Below are positions 25,525-33,766 of a DNA stretch of 64,000 bases, one piece after another. The translations under genes were made by a program, and so were the position numbers. Under the pieces are notes generated by a model. That model ran no database searches. It saw nothing but the letters and a program-made list of their open reading frames with translations, and was not told the DNA's origin. The stretch's first letter is position 1. Each line of letters begins with the position of its first letter. The DNA comes from Actinomycetota bacterium (GTDB lineage: Bacteria; Actinomycetota; Thermoleophilia; Solirubrobacterales; Solirubrobacteraceae), in the NCBI GenBank assembly GCA_018268595.1, contig JAFDWH010000004.1, positions 124,001 through 188,000 of the forward strand. Direction: 5' to 3'.

Positions 25525-26316
25525 TCAGGCCTTGAGCTTGCGGCCGGTGGCGAACAGGTACGAGCTCCACGCGACCATCGCCGCGCCGAGCGCGCCGGTC
25601 ACGCCGAGCGCGAGCCCGACGCTCACGTCGCTCGTGCCGAGGAAGCCGTAGCGGATCGCACCGACCACGTAGAAGAGCGGGTTCGCGTGGGAGATCTCCT
25701 GCCACGGCGCCGGCAGGCGGTCGATCGAGTAGAAGGTGCCGCCGAGGAAGCTCAACGGCACGATCACGATGTTCTGCACGAAGCTGGGGTAGTCCCACGA
25801 CTGCGCGTAGACGCCGACGATCACACCCAGGGATGAGAACGCGACGAGCGCGAGCGCGACGGCGAGCGCAAGCTCCAGCGGGTGGCGGATCGGCACGTCG
25901 GTCACCGGCAGCGCCAGCGCGACGAGCGCGAGCGCGATCAGCAGCGCGCGCACCGCACCGCCGAGCGAGAGGCCGAGGTTGACCTCCCAGCTGCGCATCG
26001 GGGCGGCCAGCACGTCGTGGATGTAGCGGTCGAAGCGCGCCTGGAAGACGGAGGTCGCGTTGTTCGAGAAGGCGGCCTGCACCATCGCCATCGTCAGCAG
26101 GCCTGGGACGATGAAGACGTCGTAGGGGACGCCGTGGACGCGCCTGATCGAGCCGCCGAGCGCGAGCCCGAAGACGAGGATGAAAAGGAACGAGGCGATC
26201 ACCGGCGCGGCGATCGTCTGCATCCACAGCTTTGTCACGCGCAGCACCTCGCGGCCGGCGAGCCACGCGAGGCCGCGGCGGCGGACGGCAAGCGAGGGCT
26301 CGGCGTGGGCGGTCAC
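25525..26316 (-). CDS. ABC-2 type transporter permease
   Basis: The 263-residue membrane protein has about six TM segments, starting with TIAAPVIASFLFILVFGLALGG, and the ABC-2 family block IVPGLLTMAMVQAAFSNNATSVF followed by RYIHDVLAAPMRSWEV. Near the end comes PLSFLGGTFYSIDRLPAPWQ and NPLFYVVGAIRYGFLG, typical of drug or polysaccharide exporters of the NodJ/DrrB kind. GTG at 26316 starts it, 16 bases after the ATPase gene stop. It forms an exporter with that ATPase; the substrate is unknown. Confidence 0.9.
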   Translation of the reverse strand: MTAHAEPSLAVRRRGLAWLAGREVLRVTKLWMQTIAAPVIASFLFILVFGLALGGSIRRVHGVPYDVFIVPGLLTMAMVQAAFSNNATSVFQARFDRYIHDVLAAPMRSWEVNLGLSLGGAVRALLIALALVALALPVTDVPIRHPLELALAVALALVAFSSLGVIVGVYAQSWDYPSFVQNIVIVPLSFLGGTFYSIDRLPAPWQEISHANPLFYVVGAIRYGFLGTSDVSVGLALGVTGALGAAMVAWSSYLFATGRKLKA

Positions 26317-26332
26317 GGCTTTCGCCCTCCGG

Positions 26333-27085
<753 letters not shown>

Positions 27086-27095
27086 CGATCCGAGG

Positions 27096-27491
27096 CTAGC
27101 GGCTCCTCACGCGCGTCCGCATCCACGCGCGCAGCTCGTCCTGCGACAGCTCCCCGGCGGCGAGGCGCTCGACGATCGCGGCGATCTCGTCCTGCCCGCC
27201 CGGGGGCGGTGTCCAGACACCGTGGTTTCGCTCCACCAGTTCGAGCGTCGCGAGCAGCGCGACGGCCTCGTTGCCGCGGGGCAGCGGGCGGTCGAGCGCC
27301 AGCCGCGCGCACAGCACGGCGGCCTTGTCGGCCAGCAGCGGATGCCGTGGACGCCCGCGGGCGGTCGCGAACGGCGCGGTCAGCGCGGCCGCGGCAGTCG
27401 CCAGTCTGGCCTCGCGCGCGAGCTGCTCGGCGGGGACGCCGAGCACCGCCTCTGCGACGAGTAGGAGGTCTTCGACGGTCAGGCGCTCCAC
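27096..27491 (-). CDS. Fic/Doc-like protein with eroded active-site motif
   Basis: The 131-residue protein starts LTVEDLLLVAEAVLG, typical of Doc (death-on-curing) proteins, and its middle aligns with the Fic core up to LALLATLELVERNHG. The signature HxFxDGNKR is replaced by RPLPRGNEA (68-76): the catalytic His is Arg, the acidic residue is Arg, and the Lys-Arg pair is Glu-Ala; only Gly-Asn remains. It is unlikely to phosphorylate or AMPylate in the normal way. It starts with GTG at 27491, divergent from a ribbon-helix-helix gene 81 bases away, and precedes an ABC ATPase gene by 10 bases. Family assignment is from pattern only. Confidence 0.6.
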   Translation of the reverse strand: MERLTVEDLLLVAEAVLGVPAEQLAREARLATAAAALTAPFATARGRPRHPLLADKAAVLCARLALDRPLPRGNEAVALLATLELVERNHGVWTPPPGGQDEIAAIVERLAAGELSQDELRAWMRTRVRSR

Positions 27492-27572
27492 AGCGCCATC
27501 ACGCTACCAAGCAACCATGCAAGTGTGATGCTCAGTACTAAATGTTTGCTGGTGGATATAGTGCGCGGTGCA

Positions 27573-27782
27573 ATGCCGAAGACCATGACCCTGCGGCTCA
27601 GCGACGAGCTGGCCGCCGACCTCGAGGCGATGGCGCGCGTGGACGACGTCCCCGTCTCCGAGGCGATTCGCGTCGCGATCGACGAGCGCATCAAGGCCCG
27701 GCGCGAGGACAAGCAGTTCCAGGCGCGCCTGCGCCGCCTGATGGCCGAGAACCAGCGCGCGCTCGAGCGCCTGTCTCGGTAG
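27573..27782 (+). CDS. Ribbon-helix-helix DNA-binding protein (CopG/Arc type)
   Basis: This 69-residue protein has the RHH pattern: an N-terminal beta strand (MTLRLSDEL), helix A (AADLEAMARVDD) and helix B (PVSEAIRVAIDERIKARRED), then a charged C-terminal helix. Such proteins are often antitoxins that repress their own promoter. It diverges from the Fic/Doc-like gene, and the region between them (27492-27572) is AT-richer than its surroundings, with TATAGT at 27557-27562 so close to the ATG that the transcript may be nearly leaderless. Pairing with the Doc-like gene is an inference. Confidence 0.8.
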   Translation: MPKTMTLRLSDELAADLEAMARVDDVPVSEAIRVAIDERIKARREDKQFQARLRRLMAENQRALERLSR

Positions 27783-27831
27783 CAAGACACCACGGTGGCG
27801 CGGCGCTTGCCCGTCGCGCCATCATCTACGG

Positions 27832-28818
27832 ATGCGCGCGAGCGTGCTCGACGCCCCCGGCCGTCCGCTGCGGACGGCCGTGCTGCCGGATCCCGTCCCC
27901 GGGCCCGACGACGCGCTGCTGCGCGTGCGCGCGTGCGGGATCTGCCGCACCGACCTGCACCTGCGCGACGGCGAGCTGGAGCCGGGCCATCTGCCGCTCG
28001 TGCTGGGCCACCAGATCGTCGGCGAGGTCGTGCAGGCCGACGCGGCCGGGACCCACGCGGTCGGCGCGCGCGTCGGCGTGCCGTGGCTCGGGTGGACGGA
28101 CGGCACCTGCCGCTACTGCCGCAGCGGGCGGGAGAACCTGTGCGAGCAAGCGCGCTTCACCGGCCGCGACCGCGACGGCGGCTTCGCCGAGCTGACGGTC
28201 GCCGACGCGCGCTTCTGCCTGCCGCTGCCGCCGCAGGACGCGTACCCCGACCTGCAGGTGGCCCCGCTGCTGTGCGGCGGGCTGATCGGCTACCGCGCGC
28301 TGCGGATGACCGGCGACGCCGAGCGGCTCGGCCTCTTCGGCTTCGGCTCGGCCGCCCACATGATCTGCCAGGTCGCCGTCCACGAGGGGCGCCGCGTGTT
28401 CGCCTTCACGCGCGCGGGCGACGCGGCCGGGCAGGCGTTCGCACGCGAGCTGGGCGCCGCGTGGGCGGGCGCGAGCGACACGGCGCCGCCCGAGCCGCTC
28501 GACGCGGCGATCGTGTTCGCCCCGGCAGGCGCGCTCGTGCCGGCGGCGCTGAAGCTGCTCGCGCCCGGCGGCACCGTCGTGTGCGCCGGAATCCACATGA
28601 GCGACATCCCGTCGTTCCCGTACGAGGACCTGTGGCGCGAGCGCTCGATCCGCTCCGTCGCCAACCTCACGCGCGAGGACGGCACGCGCTTCCTCGCCCT
28701 CGCGCCGCGCGTGCCGGTGCGCACGACCGTCACGACGTACCCGCTCGCGCAGGCCGAGCAGGCGCTGTCCGATCTGCGCGCCGGCGCGTTCGAGGGCGCG
28801 GCCGTGCTCGTGCCGTGA
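27832..28818 (+). CDS. Zinc-dependent alcohol dehydrogenase (MDR family)
   Basis: The 328-residue protein is a medium-chain dehydrogenase: catalytic-zinc region [11 protein letters not shown] (C38) and [11 protein letters not shown] (H60), structural-zinc region [17 protein letters not shown], and the nucleotide-binding [16 protein letters not shown]. One of the four structural-zinc Cys seems replaced by Asp (D90), so zinc there may be altered. It probably oxidises alcohols or reduces aldehydes with NAD(H). The ATG at 27832 is 50 bases after the RHH gene. Substrate not predicted. Confidence 0.9.
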   Translation: MRASVLDAPGRPLRTAVLPDPVPGPDDALLRVRACGICRTDLHLRDGELEPGHLPLVLGHQIVGEVVQADAAGTHAVGARVGVPWLGWTDGTCRYCRSGRENLCEQARFTGRDRDGGFAELTVADARFCLPLPPQDAYPDLQVAPLLCGGLIGYRALRMTGDAERLGLFGFGSAAHMICQVAVHEGRRVFAFTRAGDAAGQAFARELGAAWAGASDTAPPEPLDAAIVFAPAGALVPAALKLLAPGGTVVCAGIHMSDIPSFPYEDLWRERSIRSVANLTREDGTRFLALAPRVPVRTTVTTYPLAQAEQALSDLRAGAFEGAAVLVP

Positions 28819-28837
28819 GTGTGCGAGGCTTCCGCGC

Positions 28838-29419
28838 ATGCCCCTCATCCCCATGGTCATCGAGCGCACCGCGCGCGGCGAGCGCGAGTTCGACATCTAC
28901 AGCCGCTTGCTCAACGAGCGGATCATCTTCCTCGGCTCGCCGGTCGACGATCAGATCGCGAACCTCGTCGTGGCACAGCTCCTGCACCTGGAGTCGCAGG
29001 ACCCGGAGAAGGACATCTCGATCTACATCAACTCCCCCGGCGGCTCGATCTACGCGGGCCTTGCGATCTACGACACGATGCAGTTCATCAAGCCCGACGT
29101 GGCGACGATGTGCGTCGGCATCGCGATGTCGATGGGCTCCCTGCTGCTGACCGGCGGGGCGAGAGGCAAGCGGATGGCGCTGCCGAACAGCCGCATCCTG
29201 ATCCACCAGCCGTCGGCTGGCTTCGAGGGCCAGTCGACCGACATCGAGATCCACGCGCGCGAGATCATCAGAACGCGCAAGCGGATCGACGAGATCTACG
29301 CGTTCCACACGGGACAGGACGAGGAGCAGGTGCATCGCGACATGGAGCGCGACCGCTTCTTCACCGCCCAGCAGTCGGTCGAGTACGGCCTGATCGACCG
29401 CGTCATCGAGCACCACTGA
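28838..29419 (+). CDS. clpP: ATP-dependent Clp protease proteolytic subunit
   Basis: The 193-residue serine protease has the full ClpP triad: Ser98 in [11 protein letters not shown], His123 in [11 protein letters not shown], and Asp172 in [17 protein letters not shown]. The handle region [19 protein letters not shown] is present. It assembles into 14-mers that degrade proteins fed by ClpX/ClpC. No propeptide-like N terminus is obvious beyond [17 protein letters not shown]. It lies 19 bases after the alcohol dehydrogenase gene. It stands alone, without clpX beside it, so it may be one of several clpP copies, as is common in actinobacteria. Confidence 0.95.
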   Translation: MPLIPMVIERTARGEREFDIYSRLLNERIIFLGSPVDDQIANLVVAQLLHLESQDPEKDISIYINSPGGSIYAGLAIYDTMQFIKPDVATMCVGIAMSMGSLLLTGGARGKRMALPNSRILIHQPSAGFEGQSTDIEIHAREIIRTRKRIDEIYAFHTGQDEEQVHRDMERDRFFTAQQSVEYGLIDRVIEHH

Positions 29420-29430
29420 GGGGAGCCGGC

Positions 29431-29877
29431 ATGCCGATCGCAGAGCGCAGCGCAACGACGACCTGGAAGGGCAGCCTCGCGAAGGGCGAGGGGACGCTCA
29501 CGAGCGGCAGCGGCGCGCTCGGCGAGCTGCCGGTCACGTGGGCCTCGCGCACCGAGCGCTCGGACGGCAAGACGAGCCCGGAGGAGCTGATCGCCGCCGC
29601 GCACGCCTCCTGCTTCTCGATGGCGCTCTCGCACGAGCTGACGCAGGGCGGCAACGAGCCCGAGCAGCTGGACGTGTCGGCCGTCGTGACGCTCGACAGA
29701 GTCGACGACGCGCCGACCGTGACGCGCTCAGCGCTCACGGTGACCGGCCGCGTGCCGGGGATCGACGCCGCGGCGTTCGAGGCGGCGGCTCGCGCGGCAG
29801 GCTCCGGTTGCCCGATCTCGCGGCTGCTCGCGGGCGGGTCCGCGGAGATCACGGTCGACGCGACGCTGGCGTCGTAG
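29431..29877 (+). CDS. OsmC-family peroxiredoxin
   Basis: The 148-residue protein has the two peroxidatic/resolving Cys of the OsmC/Ohr fold: C61 in IAAAHASCFSMALS and C127 in GSGCPISRLL. The conserved GKTSPEELIAAAH helix start is present. The family reduces organic hydroperoxides. The ATG at 29431 has GAGGGGAG upstream and is 11 bases after the clpP stop, so the two are likely co-transcribed. OsmC is favoured over Ohr because of the GKTSPEEL segment. Confidence 0.9.
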   Translation: MPIAERSATTTWKGSLAKGEGTLTSGSGALGELPVTWASRTERSDGKTSPEELIAAAHASCFSMALSHELTQGGNEPEQLDVSAVVTLDRVDDAPTVTRSALTVTGRVPGIDAAAFEAAARAAGSGCPISRLLAGGSAEITVDATLAS

Positions 29878-29909
29878 GCGGCCGCCGGCGCGCGCCGCGC
29901 CGGCGCCGC

Positions 29910-30695
29910 TCAGGCCACCGGGTGCTCGATCGCGCCCAACCGCTCGATCTCGATCCGCACGACGTCGCCCGGCTCGAGGAAGCGGCGGGGGTCCATCGAC
30001 ATGCCGACGCCGCTCGGCGTCCCGGTCAGGATCAGGTCGCCCGGCTCGAGCGTGCACGTCTGCGCGATGAAGTCGACCAGCTCGCGGCAGGAGAAGATCA
30101 GGTCGGAGGTGCGGCTGTCCTGGCGCAGCTCGCCGTTGACCCACGTGCGCAGCGCGAGGTCCTCCGGGTCGGGCACCTCGTCGGCGGTCGTCACCCACGG
30201 CCCCCACGGGCAGAACGTGTCGGCGCCCTTCGCGCGCGTCCACTGCGGCTCGCGCCGCTGCAGGTCGCGCGCGCTGACGTCGTCGGCGACCGCGTAGCCG
30301 GCGATCTCGCCGCCGGCGCCCATCACGATCGCCAGCTCGCCCTCGTAGTCGAGCCGCTTGACGACCGCCGGCCGGCGCACCGGGCCGCCGGGCGGCGCCG
30401 AGGAGCTCGGCAGCTTCATGAAGACGATCGGCTGCTCCGGCAGCTCTCTGCCCTGCTCGGCAGCGTGCGCCGCGTAGTTCAAGCCGATCCCGAAGATCGC
30501 GCGGGGGCGCGGCACGGGCGCGAGCAGCGCCACGTCGGCGAGCGCCCACTCGGCCCCGGCGGCCGGCGCGCGGTCGCCGCTCGCGAGGCGGTCGCGCACG
30601 CTCGCGCCGTCGGCGAACGCGACGACGCGCTCGCCGCGCACCTCACCGGCGAGCGGATCGGCCGAGCCGGGCGGGAGGAACGTGGCGAGCCGCAT
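29910..30695 (-). CDS. Fumarylacetoacetate hydrolase family protein
   Basis: The 261-residue protein contains the FAH-family core: FGIGLNYAAHAAEQGRELP, PIVFMKLPSS, the metal-site Glu in RLDYEGELAIVMG, GYAVADDVSARDLQ, DTFCPWGPWV and LILTGTPSGVGM. These enzymes hydrolyse or decarboxylate beta-diketones and 2-keto acids using Mg or Mn. It is convergent with the OsmC gene and starts 15 bases after the stress-like gene stop. Precise substrate unknown. Confidence 0.9.
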   Translation of the reverse strand: MRLATFLPPGSADPLAGEVRGERVVAFADGASVRDRLASGDRAPAAGAEWALADVALLAPVPRPRAIFGIGLNYAAHAAEQGRELPEQPIVFMKLPSSSAPPGGPVRRPAVVKRLDYEGELAIVMGAGGEIAGYAVADDVSARDLQRREPQWTRAKGADTFCPWGPWVTTADEVPDPEDLALRTWVNGELRQDSRTSDLIFSCRELVDFIAQTCTLEPGDLILTGTPSGVGMSMDPRRFLEPGDVVRIEIERLGAIEHPVA

Positions 30696-30709
30696 GCGCG
30701 GCCGGCAGG

Positions 30710-31165
30710 CTACCCGGTCGCGGCGTGGTCCTGCTCGGTCGCCTCGACGTGCGTCACCGGGAGACCGGTCCCGTGCGCCTTGCTGACGAGGTCGAGGTGC
30801 AGCCAGCGCGAGAGGCGTCTCGGCAGCGTCGAGATGACGATCTCGTCGTAGGGCGCGCGGTTGATCGCGTCCTCGATCGCCATCAACGGCTCGTGGTCGC
30901 CGACGTGCCCGGTGACCTCGGACCCCGCGGCCTCGCTGAGCAGCGGAAGCGCCTCGGACAGGACGCGGGCGGCCTCGCCCTCGTCGCCCTCCTGGGGGTC
31001 GACGACCTTGTGCAAGCCGTGCGGGTGCGCGGGCACGACGAGGTGGAACGTCGCGGGCCCGCGCGCGACGCGCTCGCGCACCGCGGCGCGCAGGCCGTCC
31101 GTCGCCGCGGTGCGATGCGCGACGAGCAACACGTGAGCCGGAGCAGGATCGGCAGGATCGGACAT
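30710..31165 (-). CDS. Universal-stress-like protein (small Rossmann-type)
   Basis: The 151-residue protein begins HVLLVAHRTAATDGLRAAVRER and ends with APYDEIVISTLPRRLSRWLHLDLVSKAHGTGLPVTHV, a pattern resembling the nucleotide-binding UspA-like fold in which the last strand carries a Gly-rich loop. The usual G2xG9xG(S/T) ATP-binding motif is not complete. I chose the ATG at 31165 as the first good start. It is followed by the FAH-family gene on the same strand. Function is unassigned. Confidence 0.7.
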   Translation of the reverse strand: MSDPADPAPAHVLLVAHRTAATDGLRAAVRERVARGPATFHLVVPAHPHGLHKVVDPQEGDEGEAARVLSEALPLLSEAAGSEVTGHVGDHEPLMAIEDAINRAPYDEIVISTLPRRLSRWLHLDLVSKAHGTGLPVTHVEATEQDHAATG

Positions 31166-31270
31166 GGGCGTCCCCGTTCTCTCGCTCGACAGAGCTGACA
31201 GGCGCATCATTCCCCGACCTGCGCGGGTCGCAACGCCGCGCCAGGGCGGCGTGAGGGGTAGCGTGTTCGC

Positions 31271-33115
31271 ATGCGCCGCACGCGTGGGCTCAGCACGCGG
31301 CTCGTCGTCGCGATCGGCCTGCTGGCCGCCTTGCACCTGACGGTGTTCGTCGTCCTGCTCACGACGCTGCACGACCTCGGCACGACCGACCGGCAGGCGC
31401 GCGGCACGGCGGCTGTCGCGATGAACGCGAACGACTCGCGCATCGCGCTCGCGCGCGGCGACGCGAGCGGCCTGCGCGCCGGGGCCGCCGCGCTCGCGCG
31501 TGCGGGCGCCAGAGCCGGCGTGCCGGAGACGAGCGCGCTCGCAAGCGAGCTGCGCGCGCAGGCGGCCGCGCGGCATCTGGCCGCGCCCGAGCCGGCCGGC
31601 GCGCGCGTGCTCGACGCGCGCCTCGCCGCGCTCGCCGCGCGCGAACGCGCGACCCGCAGGGCCGAGCGCGACCGCGTCACCAACCTCACGCAGCTCGCGT
31701 GGATCGCCGGCGCGACCGGCGTCGCGGCGACGCTGCTGTGCGCGCTCGGCTTCCTGCTCTACCTGCGCCGCTCGCTGCTGGCTCCGCTGCGCGACGTCGC
31801 CGGCACGGCGCGGCGGCTCGCCGCCGGCGACCTGCATGCGCGCGTCGGTCACCGCGAGGGGATCGGGGAGGTCGACGAGCTCGCGCAGACGTTCGACCAG
31901 ATGGCCGCCTCGCTGGAGGACAGCCGCACCGCGCTCGAACGCCAGAACCGCGAGCTGGCGCACCAGCGCAGCGAGCTGATCGAGGCGGTGCGCTCGGCGC
32001 GCGAAGGCGCGAGCATCGTGCGCGCCGTGCTCGACACGACGCCGGACGCGATCGCGCTGCTCGACGGCGACGGCGCCGTGATCGTCGACAACCCGCCGAT
32101 GCGCGCCGTGCGCGCCGCCTTCGCCGCCCACGACACGACGCTCGACCCCGGCATCCCGTCCGCCGCAGGCGCAAGCCGCAACGGCGCGAGCGCCGACGGC
32201 GGCGAGCGGCGCGACGAGGTCGCGCTGCCCGGCGGGCGGCGCGCGTTCGCACGCTACGTCGCGCCGGTGCACGACGGCCGCGGGCGCCTGATCGGCCGGC
32301 TGCTGGTCGTGCGCGAGATCACGGGCGAGCGCGAGGCGGAGCGCGCCAAGCAGGACTTCTTCGCGCTCGTCTCGCACGAGCTGCGCACGCCGCTGACGGC
32401 GATCCTCGGCTACGTCGAGCTGCTGACGAGCGACGAGCCGGCGCCGCTCCCGGCCGAGCAGGCGCGCCACCTCGAGGTGATCGAGCGCAACGCGCGCCGG
32501 CTCGTGCGGCTCGTCGGCGACCTGCTGTTCGCGGCGCAGGTCGAGGGCGCGCCGCTGCTGCTCGAGCCGGGCGACGTCGACCTCGCGGCGCTCGTGCGCG
32601 ACGCCGTCGAGCTGGCGCGCTGCCGCGCCGAGGAGGCGGAGATCGAGCTGGTGACGGAGCTGGCGCCGGTCGAGCGCTGCGTGGGCGACCGCGACCGGCT
32701 CGCGCAGGTGCTCGACAACCTGCTCTCGAACGCGCTCAAGTTCACGCCCGCCGGCGGGCGCGTCGTCGTGCGGCTCGCGAGCGACGGCGCGCAGATGCGG
32801 ATCGAGGTCGCCGACACCGGGGTCGGGATCCCGCGCGAGGACCAGCCGCACCTGTTCGACCGCTTCTACCGCGCCCGCAACGCGACCGACCGGTCGATCC
32901 CCGGGCTGGGCCTCGGCCTGACGATCGTGCGCACGATCGTCGAGGGCCACGGCGGCAGCGTCGCGGTGCACAGCACGCCCGGCGAGGGCGCCCGCTTCAC
33001 GGTGCTGCTGCCGGCGGTCGATAGCGATAGCCGAAGCCGCGCACCGTCTCCAGCGGGCCGCCGTCCGTCGGTCCCCAGCCCAGCTTCCGCCGCAGGTAGC
33101 CCACGTAGAGCTTGA
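31271..33115 (+). CDS. Sensor histidine kinase (HAMP-PAS-HisKA-HATPase)
   Basis: The 614-residue membrane sensor has TM segments at about 11-33 and 143-165 flanking an extracytoplasmic domain, a HAMP domain (APLRDVAGTARRLAAGDLHARV and DELAQTFDQMAASL), a PAS-like domain (about 250-350), the phosphoaccepting His369 in FFALVSHELRTPLTAIL, and an HATPase domain with LDNLLSNALKFT, DTGVGIP and LGLGLTIV. It should phosphorylate the response regulator encoded convergently. Its last about 40 codons (after FTVLLPAVDS) read across the end of that gene and look like non-domain tail. The gene tails overlap by 119 bases. Confidence 0.92.
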   Translation: MRRTRGLSTRLVVAIGLLAALHLTVFVVLLTTLHDLGTTDRQARGTAAVAMNANDSRIALARGDASGLRAGAAALARAGARAGVPETSALASELRAQAAARHLAAPEPAGARVLDARLAALAARERATRRAERDRVTNLTQLAWIAGATGVAATLLCALGFLLYLRRSLLAPLRDVAGTARRLAAGDLHARVGHREGIGEVDELAQTFDQMAASLEDSRTALERQNRELAHQRSELIEAVRSAREGASIVRAVLDTTPDAIALLDGDGAVIVDNPPMRAVRAAFAAHDTTLDPGIPSAAGASRNGASADGGERRDEVALPGGRRAFARYVAPVHDGRGRLIGRLLVVREITGEREAERAKQDFFALVSHELRTPLTAILGYVELLTSDEPAPLPAEQARHLEVIERNARRLVRLVGDLLFAAQVEGAPLLLEPGDVDLAALVRDAVELARCRAEEAEIELVTELAPVERCVGDRDRLAQVLDNLLSNALKFTPAGGRVVVRLASDGAQMRIEVADTGVGIPREDQPHLFDRFYRARNATDRSIPGLGLGLTIVRTIVEGHGGSVAVHSTPGEGARFTVLLPAVDSDSRSRAPSPAGRRPSVPSPASAAGSPRRA

Positions 33116-33707
33116 CCTGGTCGCCGCCGAAGCCGTCGACGTCGCCCCACACCAGCTCGAGCAGCCGCGCGCGGCTGAGCGTCTCGTTCGGGTGGCGCAC
33201 GAACGCCGACAGCAGCTTGAACTCGAGCGGCGTCAGCTGCACCCTCCTGCCGCCGTCCGGCGCCGCGACCGTCACCTCGCGGCTGACGTAGTCGATCCGC
33301 AGCATCGCGTCCTCGTAGGCGGGACGCACCGCCGGGGGACCGCTCGTGCGGCGCAGCAGCGCCTCCACGCGCGCGAGCAGCTCCTGGCGGCCGAACGGCT
33401 TCGTCACGTAGTCGTCGGCGCCGCTGCGCAGGCCGCGCACCTTGTCGAGCTCGCCGGCGCGCGCCGTCAGCATCAGCACCGGCACCTCGCTCAGGTCGCG
33501 GATCCGCTCGAGCGTCTGCCAGCCGTCGAGCTCGGGCATCGCGACGTCGAGCACGACGAGGTCGGGTGCCCCCGCCTCCAGCCGCCGCAGCGCCTCCAGC
33601 CCGTTGGCCGCCTCGACGACGGTGTGGCCGGCGCGCTCGAGCAGGACCCTGACGAGGCGGCGAACGTCGTCCTCGTCCTCCACGACGAGCACCTCGGCGG
33701 ACTTCAC
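32997..33707 (-). CDS. Response regulator, OmpR/PhoB type
   Basis: The 236-residue regulator has a receiver domain with phosphoacceptor Asp54 (LVVLDVAMPELDGW), acidic pocket EDEDD at 10-14, and the conserved Lys in YVTKPFGRQELLARVEALLRR. The C-terminal winged helix has LTPLEFKLLSAFVRHPNETLSRARLLELVWG and ends YVGYLRRKLG...VRGFGYRY. I chose the GTG at 33707 (VKSAEVLVVEDE) because it gives the normal start of the receiver; an ATG at 33758 would add 17 unconserved residues. Partner of the convergent histidine kinase. Both genes run into each other. Confidence 0.93.
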   Translation of the reverse strand: MKSAEVLVVEDEDDVRRLVRVLLERAGHTVVEAANGLEALRRLEAGAPDLVVLDVAMPELDGWQTLERIRDLSEVPVLMLTARAGELDKVRGLRSGADDYVTKPFGRQELLARVEALLRRTSGPPAVRPAYEDAMLRIDYVSREVTVAAPDGGRRVQLTPLEFKLLSAFVRHPNETLSRARLLELVWGDVDGFGGDQVKLYVGYLRRKLGWGPTDGGPLETVRGFGYRYRPPAAAP

Positions 33708-33766
33708 AGCGCGTGCATACCAGACGGCCGCCGGCAGGTGGGCGGCGTCAGTGCGCATGCGAACCG

